The notes: a model not told the origin generated them from the sequence alone. A stretch of DNA of 64,000 nucleotides from Massilia eburnea (GCF_009720745.1 NZ_WNKX01000009.1:62001-126000); one strand, 5' to 3'. Counted from the stretch's first letter, positions 17,235 to 26,394 are shown. Program-made: numbers and translations.

Positions 17235-17425
17235 ACTGTTCTGTATATCGGACTTGTTCAGCAAGCCGGTATCTTGAATAAATTGCATCAAGAGTCGGTT
17301 TTATCCGACGCCAACCTGCCTACCCGGGCAAGGTGGAAGCCATCACGGCGATGCGGCCTATTAACGGCAACGAAGCGGGCGCACATGGATTGCTCCGAAT
17401 CGAGCCAAGAGTTCAGGAGAAAACC
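17235..17425 (+). other. Structured 5' leader of unknown type
   Basis: Non-coding stretch with several potential hairpins: CGG-A-CTTG / CAAGCCG around TTCAG (about 17249-17269), GTCGG / CCGAC closing TTTTAT (about 17291-17308), then a GC-rich region with GCCTACCCGGGC and GGCGATGCGGCC. I do not recognise any riboswitch consensus. It ends in AGGAGAAAACC before the ATG at 17426. Confidence 0.45.
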
Positions 17426-17737
17426 ATGAGCATTCAAGCGTCCTACACCCCAGCCCAAGACCTCAGCGCATGGCGCGACCAGTTCCGCCTCACGCACACC
17501 TTCCATCTCTCGCTGGGCGCAAATGAGCCTGTCGCCGGCCAGCTTGATTCGATCCTGAAAAACTCAAACGCGACGATCGAAAAATGGGTGATCTCGCGCC
17601 GTGGCGGCCATTACGACCACTGTATTACCGTTGAAGGCATCGGCGACGAATCGGCGCGCGAATTGCGCAAGGAATTCGCCAGCCTGAATGGCGAGATCAA
17701 GGTGCACGTCGAACACATGGTCCATTTTGGCAATTGA
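17426..17737 (+). CDS. Small unknown protein, ACT-like pattern
   Basis: A 103-residue cytoplasmic protein. After a short N-terminus, residues ~28-103 read as beta-alpha-beta-beta-alpha-beta (THTFHLSLGANEPVAGQLDS, EKWVISRRGG, HCITVEGIGDESARELRKEF, IKVHVEHMVHFG), an order like that of small ACT or related ligand-binding domains. This is a fold guess, not a family match. AGGAGA before the ATG at 17426 decides the start; an upstream in-frame GTG at 17333 lacks a binding site. It sits between the polyamine genes with its own promoter and long leader, suggesting a regulatory or adaptor role. Confidence 0.6.
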   Translation: MSIQASYTPAQDLSAWRDQFRLTHTFHLSLGANEPVAGQLDSILKNSNATIEKWVISRRGGHYDHCITVEGIGDESARELRKEFASLNGEIKVHVEHMVHFGN

Positions 17738-17792
17738 TTCACCATGATATATTGCCAATTTGCCCAGCCATCGACAGGATGCGAAGCTCCAA

Positions 17793-18380
17793 ATGCTTAA
17801 ACGTCTTTTCCCATTAGTGGTGTGTTTCGGCTTGGCCACCGTTTCACTGGGTGCGGCCGGCCAGGAATTGACCAGGTATCCCACCGAAATTGCAGATTTC
17901 GCGCAGTGGGAAAAATTTCCCGCGGAATGCGCCGGTTATCGCCGCGCTACAATCAGGGCCTATGCGCCAGCGCTGACGGACTACTCAGTTGCATATCAGA
18001 GTTATGGCGGCACGCTGCAAAACGCGGTGACGCTATTCTTTTATCCGCGCCTGAAGGATACTTCCGTCCAGCTACGGGCCGAAGAATCCGAGGTATTGAA
18101 TGCCCATCAAGACGCATATGTCGCGAATCGACGCGCTATCACTCTTGAATCGCAGGGTAAGAAATACGATGCGTCTTTAATCACGTTTGAGTTTGCAGAC
18201 ACTGTCGCTGGACTCCGGCAGAAGCTGAGTTCTCAATTACTGATTGTGTTCCTGGAAAAGGGAACGTTCAAGGTGCGCAGCACTTCACCTGCGGAACAGG
18301 GTGCCGCGGCCGAAGCTGGCCTCCGAGAACTCCTCCAGTGCGTCGCATGGTCGTCTGCCTTGACGAAAGCGGATCTCTAG
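17793..18380 (+). CDS. Secreted protein of unknown function
   Basis: A 195-residue protein with a signal peptide (MLKRLFPLVVCFGLATVSLGAAG). The mature part has no motif I recognise; two or three cysteines (C in FPAECAGY and LLQCVAWS) could form a disulfide in the periplasm. Base composition is visibly lower in GC than the flanking catabolic genes. The 3' end overlaps the convergent aldehyde dehydrogenase gene by 4 bases. The start at 17793 places the signal peptide at the N-terminus; an extension to 17760 would bury it. Confidence 0.7.
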   Translation: MLKRLFPLVVCFGLATVSLGAAGQELTRYPTEIADFAQWEKFPAECAGYRRATIRAYAPALTDYSVAYQSYGGTLQNAVTLFFYPRLKDTSVQLRAEESEVLNAHQDAYVANRRAITLESQGKKYDASLITFEFADTVAGLRQKLSSQLLIVFLEKGTFKVRSTSPAEQGAAAEAGLRELLQCVAWSSALTKADL

Positions 18381-19831
18381 ATACCGCCCATGCAGATGTA
18401 TTTGATGACCAGGTAGTCTTCGATACCATGTGTCGAGCCTTCGCGGCCCAGACCTGATTGCTTCACGCCGCCGAATGGGGCGATCTCGGTCGAAATCAGG
18501 CCAGTGTTCACGCCAACCATGCCGCTCTCCAGTCCTTCCGCCACGCGCCAGATGCGGCCGATATCGCGCGAGTAGAAATAGGCCGCGAGGCCGAACTCGG
18601 TGTCGTTGGCCAGTGCCACTGCTTCCTCGTCACTCTTGAACCGGAACAGTGGGGCGAGTGGACCGAAAGTCTCTTCATGCGCGACAAGCATGCCGGCATC
18701 CACGTTTGCCAGGACCGTAGGCTGGAAGAAGCTGTGCCCGAGCTCATGGCGCTTGCCGCCTAACAGCAGCTGCGCACCTTTGCCGAGTGCATCCGCGATG
18801 TGCTCTTCCACTTTGACGACAGCCTTCTCCTCGATCAGCGGGCCTTGCGTGACGCCGTCATCGGCGCCGTTGCCGACTTTGAGCTTGCGCACCGCTTCCA
18901 CCAGCCTGGATGCGAAGCTGTCGTACACGCCGTCCTGCACGTAGATGCGGTTGGCGCATACGCAGGTCTGGCCGGCGTTGCGGTACTTGGATGCGATGGC
19001 GCCTTCCACTGCTGCATCCAGGTCGGCATCGTCGAAAACGATGAAGGGGGCATTGCCGCCCAGTTCCAGCGACAGCTTTTTGATCGTCGGCGCGCACTGC
19101 TCCATCAGCAGCCGGCCCACTGCGGTGGAGCCGGTGAAACTCAGTTTGCGCACGACGGGATTGGAGGTCATCTCACCGCCGATTTCGCGCGAGGCGCCAG
19201 TAATCACGCTGAATACGCCTGCCGGAACGCCCGCGCGTTCCGCCAGCACGGCCAGCGCCAATGCGGAGAAAGGCGTCAGTTCCGCCGGCTTGACCACCAT
19301 CGGGCAGCCTGCTGCCAATGCGGGACCGGCTTTACGCGTGATCATCGCGGCAGGGAAGTTCCAAGGCGTGATGGCGGCGCAGACGCCGATCGGTTCGCGC
19401 GTCACGACGACGCGTTTGTCGGGCCACGGCGACGCCAGGGTTTCGCCGGCAACGCGCTTGGCTTCTTCGCCAAACCATTCGATGAATGATGCAGCGTAGG
19501 CGATTTCGCCTTTGGATTCAGCCAGCGGCTTGCCTTGTTCGGCGGTCATCAGCGCGGCCAGGTCGTCGGCATTCGCCAGGATGAGGTCATTCCATTTGCG
19601 CAGAATGGCAGCGCGCGTCTTGGCCGGCTTCTTGCGCCATTCAGGCCATGCGGCATTCGCTGCCTCGATGGCCCGGCGCGTTTCTGCTGCGCCCATTTTC
19701 GGCACGGTGCCTAATACTTCGCCAGTGGCGGGATTGGTGACGCTGATCGTTGCGCCCCCGTCGGCATCGCACCATTGGCCAGCGATAAAACACTGTTGGC
19801 GCAGAAGGCTGGGATCTTTCAGGGTCAGCAT
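18377..19831 (-). CDS. gabD: NAD(P)-dependent succinate-semialdehyde dehydrogenase
   Basis: Oxidises succinate semialdehyde to succinate, the last step of GABA/putrescine degradation into the TCA cycle. The 484-residue aldehyde dehydrogenase has ITPWNFPAAMITRKAGPALAAGC (cofactor site), FTGSTAVG, the catalytic glutamate in LELGGNAPF and the catalytic cysteine in NAGQTCVCANR. The CxC pair and the overall sequence are typical of GabD. It is transcribed away from puuD across a 114-base divergent region. The ATG at 19831 is preceded by GGAGGT on the minus strand. Confidence 0.92.
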   Translation of the reverse strand: MLTLKDPSLLRQQCFIAGQWCDADGGATISVTNPATGEVLGTVPKMGAAETRRAIEAANAAWPEWRKKPAKTRAAILRKWNDLILANADDLAALMTAEQGKPLAESKGEIAYAASFIEWFGEEAKRVAGETLASPWPDKRVVVTREPIGVCAAITPWNFPAAMITRKAGPALAAGCPMVVKPAELTPFSALALAVLAERAGVPAGVFSVITGASREIGGEMTSNPVVRKLSFTGSTAVGRLLMEQCAPTIKKLSLELGGNAPFIVFDDADLDAAVEGAIASKYRNAGQTCVCANRIYVQDGVYDSFASRLVEAVRKLKVGNGADDGVTQGPLIEEKAVVKVEEHIADALGKGAQLLLGGKRHELGHSFFQPTVLANVDAGMLVAHEETFGPLAPLFRFKSDEEAVALANDTEFGLAAYFYSRDIGRIWRVAEGLESGMVGVNTGLISTEIAPFGGVKQSGLGREGSTHGIEDYLVIKYICMGGI

Positions 19832-19881
19832 GATTCACCTCCAAACTAAAAATCCAGTATACCGGGTATCGCGCTGCACGG

Positions 19882-19910
19882 TTGCCACTTACGCAAATTG
19901 GGAATAAGAT
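19882..19910 (+). promoter_or_regulatory. Putative sigma70 promoter of puuD
   Basis: TTGCCA (19882-19887), 17-base spacer, TAAGAT (19905-19910), located 35 bases before the puuD start in the gabD-puuD divergent region. Confidence 0.45.
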
Positions 19911-19945
19911 CAAGCTGCACACTGATAGTTACCGAAAAAACTAAA

Positions 19946-20701
19946 ATGCGCCGCCCCATCGTACTGGTCCCCGCCTGCAGCCAGAAAACCGGCTCCCATC
20001 CCAGCTACGCCGCACAAAACAAATACGTTGATGCGGTAGCTGTGGGAGCGCGCTGCCAGCCGTTGTTGGTCCCTCCACTGGGCGACAACACCGATATTGA
20101 AAGCCTGCTCGCTCTTGCGGACGGCATCATGCTCACTGGTGCTGCCTCCAATGTGCAGGCCTGCCTGTATGGCCAGGAAACGCTCGACCCATCGCTGCCG
20201 GAGGATCCGGCGCGCGATGCAACCACCTTGCCCTTGATCCGCGCCGCGCTGCAGCACGGTATTCCGCTGCTGGCCATTTGCCGCGGCTTCCAGGAAGTGA
20301 ACGTGGCCCTGGGCGGCACGCTGCACCAGGCGGTGCATACGGTGCCCGGCTTCTTCGACCACCGTGAAGACAAGGCGCAATCGCTGGAGCAGCAATACGC
20401 CGCGGCCCACCGCGTCCAACTGGAAAAGGGCGGTTTGCTGGCCCATATTCTTGATGGTGCTAGTGAGATACAAGTGAACTCCTTGCATGGGCAAGGCCTC
20501 GACCGGCTGGCGCCGGGACTCCACGTTGAAGCACGCTCCGACGATGGCCTGGTCGAAGCCTATTCCATCGCGGGGGCTGCCGCATTTGCACTGGCCGTGC
20601 AATGGCACCCCGAATGGCGGGTGGAAGAGAACCACGATTCCATGCGCTTGTTCAGCGCCTTTGGACTAGCCTGCCGCGTGCACAGGGACCGCATCCCTTA
20701 G
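19946..20701 (+). CDS. puuD: Gamma-glutamyl-gamma-aminobutyrate hydrolase (PuuD/SpuA)
   Basis: Class I glutamine-amidotransferase-fold hydrolase that releases GABA and glutamate from gamma-glutamyl-GABA. The 251-residue protein has the nucleophile C112 in LLAICRGFQEVNVALGG and the catalytic histidine in VQWHPEW. NSLHGQGLDRL matches PuuD. The ATG at 19946 gives the canonical start MRRPIVLVPAC. It heads a plus-strand unit puuD-puuA-spuC-puuC. The stop is directly followed by the hairpin that covers the puuA ribosome binding site. Confidence 0.92.
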   Translation: MRRPIVLVPACSQKTGSHPSYAAQNKYVDAVAVGARCQPLLVPPLGDNTDIESLLALADGIMLTGAASNVQACLYGQETLDPSLPEDPARDATTLPLIRAALQHGIPLLAICRGFQEVNVALGGTLHQAVHTVPGFFDHREDKAQSLEQQYAAAHRVQLEKGGLLAHILDGASEIQVNSLHGQGLDRLAPGLHVEARSDDGLVEAYSIAGAAAFALAVQWHPEWRVEENHDSMRLFSAFGLACRVHRDRIP

Positions 20702-20703
20702 GT

Positions 20704-20749
20704 AGCTTTCCTTCAGTAGTGCTGTTTCTAAACTACCTGAGAGGAAGCT
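20704..20749 (+). promoter_or_regulatory. Hairpin sequestering the puuA (copy 2) ribosome binding site
   Basis: The 5' arm (20704-20719) and 3' arm (20733-20749) pair along about 15 positions with one mismatch, one bulge and a 13-base loop. The 3' arm contains GAGAGGAAG, the ribosome binding site of the gene starting at 20750. The structure begins 3 bases after the puuD stop, so a ribosome ending on puuD would disturb it. Confidence 0.6.
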
Positions 20750-22117
20750 ATGGCAATCCGCGAAAATTTCAGTTATACCGATATGGACGAGTGGCTCAAT
20801 GAAAAGCGAGTCACCGAAATCGAATGCCTGGTCCCCGACCTGACCGGCGTCGCGCGCGGCAAAATTCTCCCGCGCGGAAAGTTCACCCAGGAGCGCGGCA
20901 TGCGCATTCCTGAAGCGGTGCTTGGCATGACCGTCACCGGCAATTACCCGACTGAGGATGACGCCTACGACCGCGCCATTTCCAGCACTGACCGCGATAT
21001 GATCCTGAAGGCTGACCCGACTACCATCACCATGGTGCCATGGGCCGCCGACCCGACTGCGCAAGTGATCCACGACTGCTATTTCAGCGATGGCAGGCTG
21101 GTTGATTTTGCGCCGCGCTCCGTGCTGCGCCGCGTGCTCAAGCTGTACGAAGACAAGGGCTGGTGCCCGATTGTCGCGCCGGAACTGGAGTTCTACCTGA
21201 CCGACAAGAATTCCGATCCCGACCTCCCGCTGAAGGCGCCCATCGGCCGCAGCGGCCGTGCCGAAACCAGCCGCCAGGTCTACAGCATCGATGCGGTGAA
21301 CGAGTTCGACCCGCTGTTCGAGGACATCTACGACTACTGCGACATGATGGGCCTCGACGTCGACACACTGATCCACGAGATCGGCGCAGGCCAGATGGAG
21401 ATCAACTTCCTGCACGGCGAGCCGCTGGGCTTGGCGGACAAGGTGTTCTTCTTCAAGCGCACCTTGCGTGAAGCGGCGTTGAAGCATCATATGTACGCCA
21501 CCTTCATGGCCAAGCCCATGGCGGGCGAGCCCGGATCGGCGATGCACATCCACCAGAGCGTGGTGGATCAACACGGCTGGAACATCTTCAGCAACAAGGA
21601 TGGTTCACCATCGCAGCTGTTCAAAGCCTATATCGGCGGCCTGCAGCGCTATATGCCGAGCGCCCTCGCGATAGTCGCGCCTTATGTGAATTCATATCGC
21701 CGCCTGGTGCGCCATACTGCCGCACCGATCAACATCCAGTGGGGCATGGACAATCGCACCGTCGGCTTCCGTGTGCCGGAATCGGGCGTGCAGGACAGGC
21801 GCGTGGAAAACCGCATCATCGGCGCCGACGCCAATCCCTATCTTGCACTGGCGGTGACACTGGCTTGCGGCTACCTTGGCATGACTGAAGCGCTGGAGCC
21901 AACCGCGCCCACGACCGGCAGCGCTTACGAAATGAAGTACGAGTTGCCGCAAGGGTTGCCGGAGGCGCTGAAAGTGCTGCGCAGCGAAGACAAGCTGCGC
22001 TTCGTGCTGGGTGAAAGGTTCATCGACGTGTATGCCGCAATCAAGGACCTGGAGCACCAGGAGTTCATGACCGTCATCAGCCCGTGGGAGCGTGAGCACC
22101 TGCTGCTGCACGTTTGA
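20750..22117 (+). CDS. puuA: Gamma-glutamylpolyamine synthetase, copy 2 (PuuA/SpuB-like)
   Basis: ATP-dependent glutamate-polyamine ligase of the glutamine synthetase fold, 455 residues, nearly the same as copy 1 at 15,811. Shared core motifs: VAPELEFYL, AGQMEINFLHGEPLGLAD, AMHIHQS, RLVRHTAAPINIQWGMDNRT. Main differences are in short loops (DQHGWNIFSNKDGSP versus DCRTRKNIFSDEDGAP) and near the C-terminus. Pseudomonas polyamine clusters also carry two such enzymes (SpuB and SpuI) with different polyamine preference, and the same may hold here. Ten bases separate it from spuC. Confidence 0.9.
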   Translation: MAIRENFSYTDMDEWLNEKRVTEIECLVPDLTGVARGKILPRGKFTQERGMRIPEAVLGMTVTGNYPTEDDAYDRAISSTDRDMILKADPTTITMVPWAADPTAQVIHDCYFSDGRLVDFAPRSVLRRVLKLYEDKGWCPIVAPELEFYLTDKNSDPDLPLKAPIGRSGRAETSRQVYSIDAVNEFDPLFEDIYDYCDMMGLDVDTLIHEIGAGQMEINFLHGEPLGLADKVFFFKRTLREAALKHHMYATFMAKPMAGEPGSAMHIHQSVVDQHGWNIFSNKDGSPSQLFKAYIGGLQRYMPSALAIVAPYVNSYRRLVRHTAAPINIQWGMDNRTVGFRVPESGVQDRRVENRIIGADANPYLALAVTLACGYLGMTEALEPTAPTTGSAYEMKYELPQGLPEALKVLRSEDKLRFVLGERFIDVYAAIKDLEHQEFMTVISPWEREHLLLHV

Positions 22118-22127
22118 GGAGGCGATC

Positions 22128-23510
22128 ATGGACGATACCAAGACAATGCAGGCGAGCGACCACGCGCATTACCTGCATCCATTCACCGATCACAAGGCGC
22201 TCGGCGAGCGCGGCGTGCGCGTGATGGTGCGCGGCGAGGGCATCTACTTGTGGGATTCCGAAGGCAAGAAGATTTTGGACGGCATGTCGGGCCTGTGGTG
22301 CGTGAACCTGGGCTACGGCCGGCACAGCATCTCCAAAGCGGTGTTCGAACAGATGGAAACGCTGCCGTTCTACAACAGCTTCTTCAACACCACCAACGTG
22401 CCGGCAGTGAAGCTGGCCGAAAAGCTGGCGCGCATTGCACCGCCGGGCTTCGAGCATGTGTTCTTCACCGGGTCCGGCTCGGAGGCGAACGACACCAATG
22501 TGCGCATGGTGCGCCGCTATTGGGACTTGAAAGGCCAGCCGCAGCGTCACACCATCATCAGCCGCTTCAACGCCTACCACGGCAGCACCATGGCTGGCGC
22601 TTCGCTGGGCGGCATGGAGGGCATGCATGCGCAGGGCGGCTTGCCGATCCCGGGCATCGTGCATATCCGCCAGCCGAACTACCTGGAAGCTGGGCGCGGC
22701 ATGAGCGAAGACGAATTCGGCATCGAGGCCGCATCGTGGCTGGAAGAGAAGATCCTCGACGTCGGACCGGAAAAGGTGGCTGCCTTCATCGGCGAACCAA
22801 TCCAGGGCGCCGGCGGCGTCGTGATCCCGCCGAGCACCTATTGGCCGGAGATCCAGCGCATCTGCGACAAATACGGCATCCTCATCATCGCCGACGAGGT
22901 CATCACCGGCTTTGGCCGCACAGGGCAGATGTTTGCCAGTGAGCTGTTCGGCATCAAACCGGACCTGATCACCTTCGCCAAGGGCGTCACTTCGGGCTAC
23001 ATACCGCTGGGCGGCGTGCTGGTTGGTGAACGGGTGGCGGAGGTGTTGATCGGGCAGGGCGGCGAGTTCGCTCATGGCTTCACGTATTCAGGGCACCCGG
23101 TGGCTTGCGCGGCCGCGCTCGAGTCCATCCGCATCCTCGAGGAAGAAAAAATAGTGCAGCGGGTGCGCGAAGATACCGGGCCATACCTGGCGCAACGCTT
23201 CGCCACGCTGTCCGATCATCCGCTGGTGGGCTATGCGAACAGTTGCGGCTTCGTTGCCGGCCTAAACCTGGTGCGGCGCAAGGGACCAACGATCCACGGC
23301 CACGAATACTTCGATCCGAAGCTGGAAGTTGGCATGGTGTGCCGGGGCTATATGTTCAATAATGGCATGATCATGCGCGCCGTTGGCGACCGCATGATCA
23401 TTGCACCGCCGCTCATCATGACGCGCGGGCAGATCGACGAAATGGTTGCCCTGATCCGGCGCTGCCTTGACGATACCTATGCAGACCTGAAGCAGAGAGG
23501 ATGGATGTGA
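22128..23510 (+). CDS. spuC: Putrescine/polyamine:pyruvate aminotransferase (SpuC-like, class III)
   Basis: PLP-dependent transamination of putrescine or a glutamylated polyamine to the aldehyde. The 460-residue class III (omega) aminotransferase carries FFTGSGSEANDTNVRMVRRY, GLPIPGIVHIRQPNY, ADEVITGFGRTG and the PLP lysine in TFAKGVTSGYIPLGG. These features match the SpuC/YgjG-like subgroup used in polyamine degradation. The MDDTKTM start at 22128 follows GAGGAGGCGATC. It lies between puuA and the aldehyde dehydrogenase; no PuuB-type oxidase is present, which makes an aminotransferase route likely. A GABA transaminase activity is an alternative. Confidence 0.87.
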   Translation: MDDTKTMQASDHAHYLHPFTDHKALGERGVRVMVRGEGIYLWDSEGKKILDGMSGLWCVNLGYGRHSISKAVFEQMETLPFYNSFFNTTNVPAVKLAEKLARIAPPGFEHVFFTGSGSEANDTNVRMVRRYWDLKGQPQRHTIISRFNAYHGSTMAGASLGGMEGMHAQGGLPIPGIVHIRQPNYLEAGRGMSEDEFGIEAASWLEEKILDVGPEKVAAFIGEPIQGAGGVVIPPSTYWPEIQRICDKYGILIIADEVITGFGRTGQMFASELFGIKPDLITFAKGVTSGYIPLGGVLVGERVAEVLIGQGGEFAHGFTYSGHPVACAAALESIRILEEEKIVQRVREDTGPYLAQRFATLSDHPLVGYANSCGFVAGLNLVRRKGPTIHGHEYFDPKLEVGMVCRGYMFNNGMIMRAVGDRMIIAPPLIMTRGQIDEMVALIRRCLDDTYADLKQRGWM

Positions 23511-23513
23511 GCC

Positions 23514-25004
23514 ATGGCGAAGGAAACGATCAACTGGCATGACCGCGCCAAGGCGCTGACCCTCGACGGCCGCGCCTTCATCAATGGCGAGCGGACCTGG
23601 TCGCGCGCTGAACGCAAGTTCGACAACCTGTCGCCCATCGACGGCCGTTACCTGTCGCAGACGGCGCGCTGTGATGCGGCTGACGTCGACCACGCTGTGG
23701 CCATGGCGCGCCGCGCTTTCGAGGGCGGGCGCTGGGCGGGCCAGGCGCCGGCGCAGCGCAAGCGCGTGCTGCAGAAGTTCGCCGACCTGATGATGCAGCA
23801 CAAGGAAGAATTGGCGCTGCTGGAAACGCTGGATATGGGCAAGCCGATCAAATACAGCCTGGTGGTCGATGTTTCACTGGCCGCCAACTGCATCCGCTGG
23901 TATGGCGAGGCGATCGACAAGGTGTATGGAGAAATCGCACCAACGCCGGCCAATTCGCTGGCCCTGATTACACGCGAGCCGGTCGGCGTGGTGGCGGCCA
24001 TCGTGCCGTGGAATTATCCGCTGCTGATGGCAGCCTGGAAGATCGCGCCGGCGCTGGCAGCCGGCAACAGCGTCGTACTCAAGCCTTCCGAAAAGTCGCC
24101 GCTGTCCGCGCTGCGGCTGGCGGAGCTGGCGTTCGAGGCGGGTATTCCTGCGGGCGTGTTCAATGTGCTGCCCGGCTACGGCAACGAGGCGGGCGCCGCG
24201 CTGGCCCTGCATATGGACGTCGACTGCATCGGTTTCACCGGTTCCACCCGCACCGGCAAGCAGATCATCCAGATGGCGGGGCAGTCGAACCTGAAGCGCG
24301 CATGGATGGAGCTGGGCGGCAAGTCGGCCAATATCGTCTGCGCCGATTGCCCCGACCTCGACGCGGCGGTGGCCGCTGCCGTGGGTTCGATCTACTTCAA
24401 CCAGGGCGAGAGCTGCAACGCACCATCGCGCCTGTTTGTCGAAGAATCGATCAAGGACAAGTTCCTGGAGAAGGCGCTGGCCATGGTGCCGGACTATGCG
24501 CCCGGCGACCCGCTCGACGAGAAAACCGTGATGGGCGCGATTGTCGATTCCATCCAGATGAAGACTGTGATGGGCTATATCGACTCCGGCCGGGAAGAAG
24601 GGGGCAAACTGCTCGCCGGTGGCAATGCCGTGCGCAAGGAGACCGGCGGTTTCTATGTGGAGCCTACGCTGTTCGACGGTGTGCAGAACACCATGAAGAT
24701 TGCGCGCGAAGAGATTTTCGGACCGGTGCTCTCGGTACTGTCGTTCACTGACATGGATGAAGCGGTGAAGCAGGCAAACGACACGCCATACGGACTGCAC
24801 GCGGCGGTATGGACTTCGGACATCTCGAAGGCGATCCGCACTTCGCGGGCGCTGAAAGCGGGCACCGTGCACGTCAACCAGTACGATGGCGACGACATCA
24901 CGGTGCCGTTTGGCGGCTACAAGCAGTCAGGCAATGGCCGCGACAAGTCGCTGCACGCCTTCGACAAATATACCGAGTTGAAGACGACCTGGATCCAGGT
25001 CTAG
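23514..25004 (+). CDS. puuC: Gamma-glutamyl-gamma-aminobutyraldehyde dehydrogenase (PuuC/KauB type)
   Basis: Oxidises the aminoaldehyde formed by SpuC. The 496-residue aldehyde dehydrogenase shows VPWNYPLLMAAWKIAPALAAGN, FTGSTRTGKQI, catalytic glutamate in MELGGKSANIV and catalytic cysteine in NQGESCNAPSR. The single-Cys context and overall sequence match the PuuC/AldB broad-specificity aminoaldehyde group rather than GabD, which is separately present at 18,377. It follows spuC by 3 bases and ends the polyamine operon. Confidence 0.9.
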   Translation: MAKETINWHDRAKALTLDGRAFINGERTWSRAERKFDNLSPIDGRYLSQTARCDAADVDHAVAMARRAFEGGRWAGQAPAQRKRVLQKFADLMMQHKEELALLETLDMGKPIKYSLVVDVSLAANCIRWYGEAIDKVYGEIAPTPANSLALITREPVGVVAAIVPWNYPLLMAAWKIAPALAAGNSVVLKPSEKSPLSALRLAELAFEAGIPAGVFNVLPGYGNEAGAALALHMDVDCIGFTGSTRTGKQIIQMAGQSNLKRAWMELGGKSANIVCADCPDLDAAVAAAVGSIYFNQGESCNAPSRLFVEESIKDKFLEKALAMVPDYAPGDPLDEKTVMGAIVDSIQMKTVMGYIDSGREEGGKLLAGGNAVRKETGGFYVEPTLFDGVQNTMKIAREEIFGPVLSVLSFTDMDEAVKQANDTPYGLHAAVWTSDISKAIRTSRALKAGTVHVNQYDGDDITVPFGGYKQSGNGRDKSLHAFDKYTELKTTWIQV

Positions 25005-25008
25005 GCCC

Positions 25009-25548
25009 TCAAGCGCCGCAGCACTTCTTGAACTTCTTGCCGCTGCCGCAAGGACAAGGATCGTTTCGGCCAGCCTTTTCCACCTTGGGTTGCGGCGCGT
25101 GGAAGAAGGCGTTGATCTTGATGACGGACGGGGTTACCTTGGCGGCGTTCACCGGCGGCTGGAACGGCACCAGCAAGGCAGGCTGCTGGGCGCGCAGCGG
25201 CGCCCAGGCTTCTGCCGCGAGGGCTACGCCGGCCGTGAATCCTTCGCACCAGGCCTCTGCCGTCCAAGTCCCACCGCATTCGTAAATTGGCTCAAAGCTG
25301 CCTGGATCTTTCTGCATCCACAGGCGCATGTAGTCGTGATGGCGTATGGCCAGCGCTGCGGCTTCGTCATTGCCGGGCGCGCCGCCCCAGACTTCAGGCA
25401 GCCATCGTTCCGGCGCCACCTCGGCCGGGCCAACCACCAGCGCGGTCAGGAAGCCTTCCAGCTTCGCGACATCCATGCTCTGCGGGCCCATTTCGGCCAG
25501 CAGGTCGTCGAGGCGGTCGTACTCGTCGTCGTCGAGCGGAGTACTCAT
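25009..25548 (-). CDS. YecA/UPF0149-family protein with SEC-C zinc motif
   Basis: A 179-residue cytoplasmic protein. The N-terminal ~120 residues match the YgfB/YecA all-helical family ([35 protein letters not shown]). The C-terminus is a SEC-C motif, [18 protein letters not shown], with CxC...CC zinc ligands like those of the SecA tail. Such proteins may associate with ribosomes or SecB, but the role is not settled. It starts 4 bases after the panB stop, so it is likely the last gene of a panB transcript, and converges on puuC. Confidence 0.88.
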   Translation of the reverse strand: MSTPLDDDEYDRLDDLLAEMGPQSMDVAKLEGFLTALVVGPAEVAPERWLPEVWGGAPGNDEAAALAIRHHDYMRLWMQKDPGSFEPIYECGGTWTAEAWCEGFTAGVALAAEAWAPLRAQQPALLVPFQPPVNAAKVTPSVIKINAFFHAPQPKVEKAGRNDPCPCGSGKKFKKCCGA

Positions 25549-25551
25549 GCC

Positions 25552-26394
25552 TCAGAAGCAGTGTTCAAGCGCCGGGAAGGTGCCGCCCTTGACGGCATCG
25601 ACATAGGCCGACACCGCAGCCTGGATCGAAGTCTGGCCCTCCATGAAGTTCTTCACGAAGCGCGCTTTACGGCCTGGGAATACACCCAGCATATCGTGCA
25701 TGACCAGCACCTGGCCCGAGCAATCAGGACCGGCCCCAATGCCGATGGTGGGCATCGACAGCATATCGGTCACTTCCTTGCCCAGTGCGGTAGGGATCGC
25801 TTCCAGCACCACCATCGCGGCGCCGGCCGCCTGCAGCTTCAGCGCGTCCTGCTTCAGCAGTTCCGCGCTTTCGACCGTCTTGCCTTGCACCTTGTAGCCG
25901 CCCAGGGTGTGCACCGATTGCGGGGTCAGGCCCAGGTGCGCACAGACAGGGATCGAACGTTCGACCAGGAAGCGCACGGTTTCAGCCACCCAGGCGCCGC
26001 CCTCGATCTTCACCATGTGCGCGCCAGCCTGGACCAGCTGCACCGCGTTGTTGAAGGCCGATTCCGGCGTGGCGTAGGAGCCGAAGGGCATGTCGGCCAG
26101 GATCAGCGCATTCTTGGCGCCGCGAGCGACGGCAGCGGTGTGGTAGGCGACTTCCTGCACGGTGACCGGCAGGGTCGACTGGTGGCCGTTGCAAACCATG
26201 CCCAGGGAATCGCCGATCAGCAGCACTTCCACGCCGCAGCTGTCCATCATGGACGCGAAGCTGGCGTCGTAGCAGGTCAGCATGGTGATCTTATCGCCGG
26301 CTGCCTTCAGGGCGTTGATCGATGGGATCGTGACTGCCTTGGTTGGAACGGCGCGGGTGGGCGCCGGGTAGGGGTTTTGCAGGTTGCCAGACAT
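25552..26394 (-). CDS. panB: 3-methyl-2-oxobutanoate hydroxymethyltransferase
   Basis: First committed step of pantothenate synthesis: transfers a hydroxymethyl group from methylenetetrahydrofolate to 2-oxoisovalerate. The 280-residue TIM-barrel protein has [11 protein letters not shown], the metal-site [24 protein letters not shown], and [11 protein letters not shown] with the conserved lysine-rich [10 protein letters not shown] short N-terminal extension before [15 protein letters not shown] is normal for betaproteobacteria. No panC or panD is visible here. It lies downstream of folK with a 149-base gap that contains a dispersed repeat. Confidence 0.96.
   Translation of the reverse strand: MSGNLQNPYPAPTRAVPTKAVTIPSINALKAAGDKITMLTCYDASFASMMDSCGVEVLLIGDSLGMVCNGHQSTLPVTVQEVAYHTAAVARGAKNALILADMPFGSYATPESAFNNAVQLVQAGAHMVKIEGGAWVAETVRFLVERSIPVCAHLGLTPQSVHTLGGYKVQGKTVESAELLKQDALKLQAAGAAMVVLEAIPTALGKEVTDMLSMPTIGIGAGPDCSGQVLVMHDMLGVFPGRKARFVKNFMEGQTSIQAAVSAYVDAVKGGTFPALEHCF

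Noticed and set aside
17235..17425. Assignment of the leader to a known riboswitch class (cobalamin, SAM/SAH, glycine, guanidine).
   Set aside because: I could not find the conserved core elements of any of these by eye; only generic hairpins are evident, so it is left unnamed.
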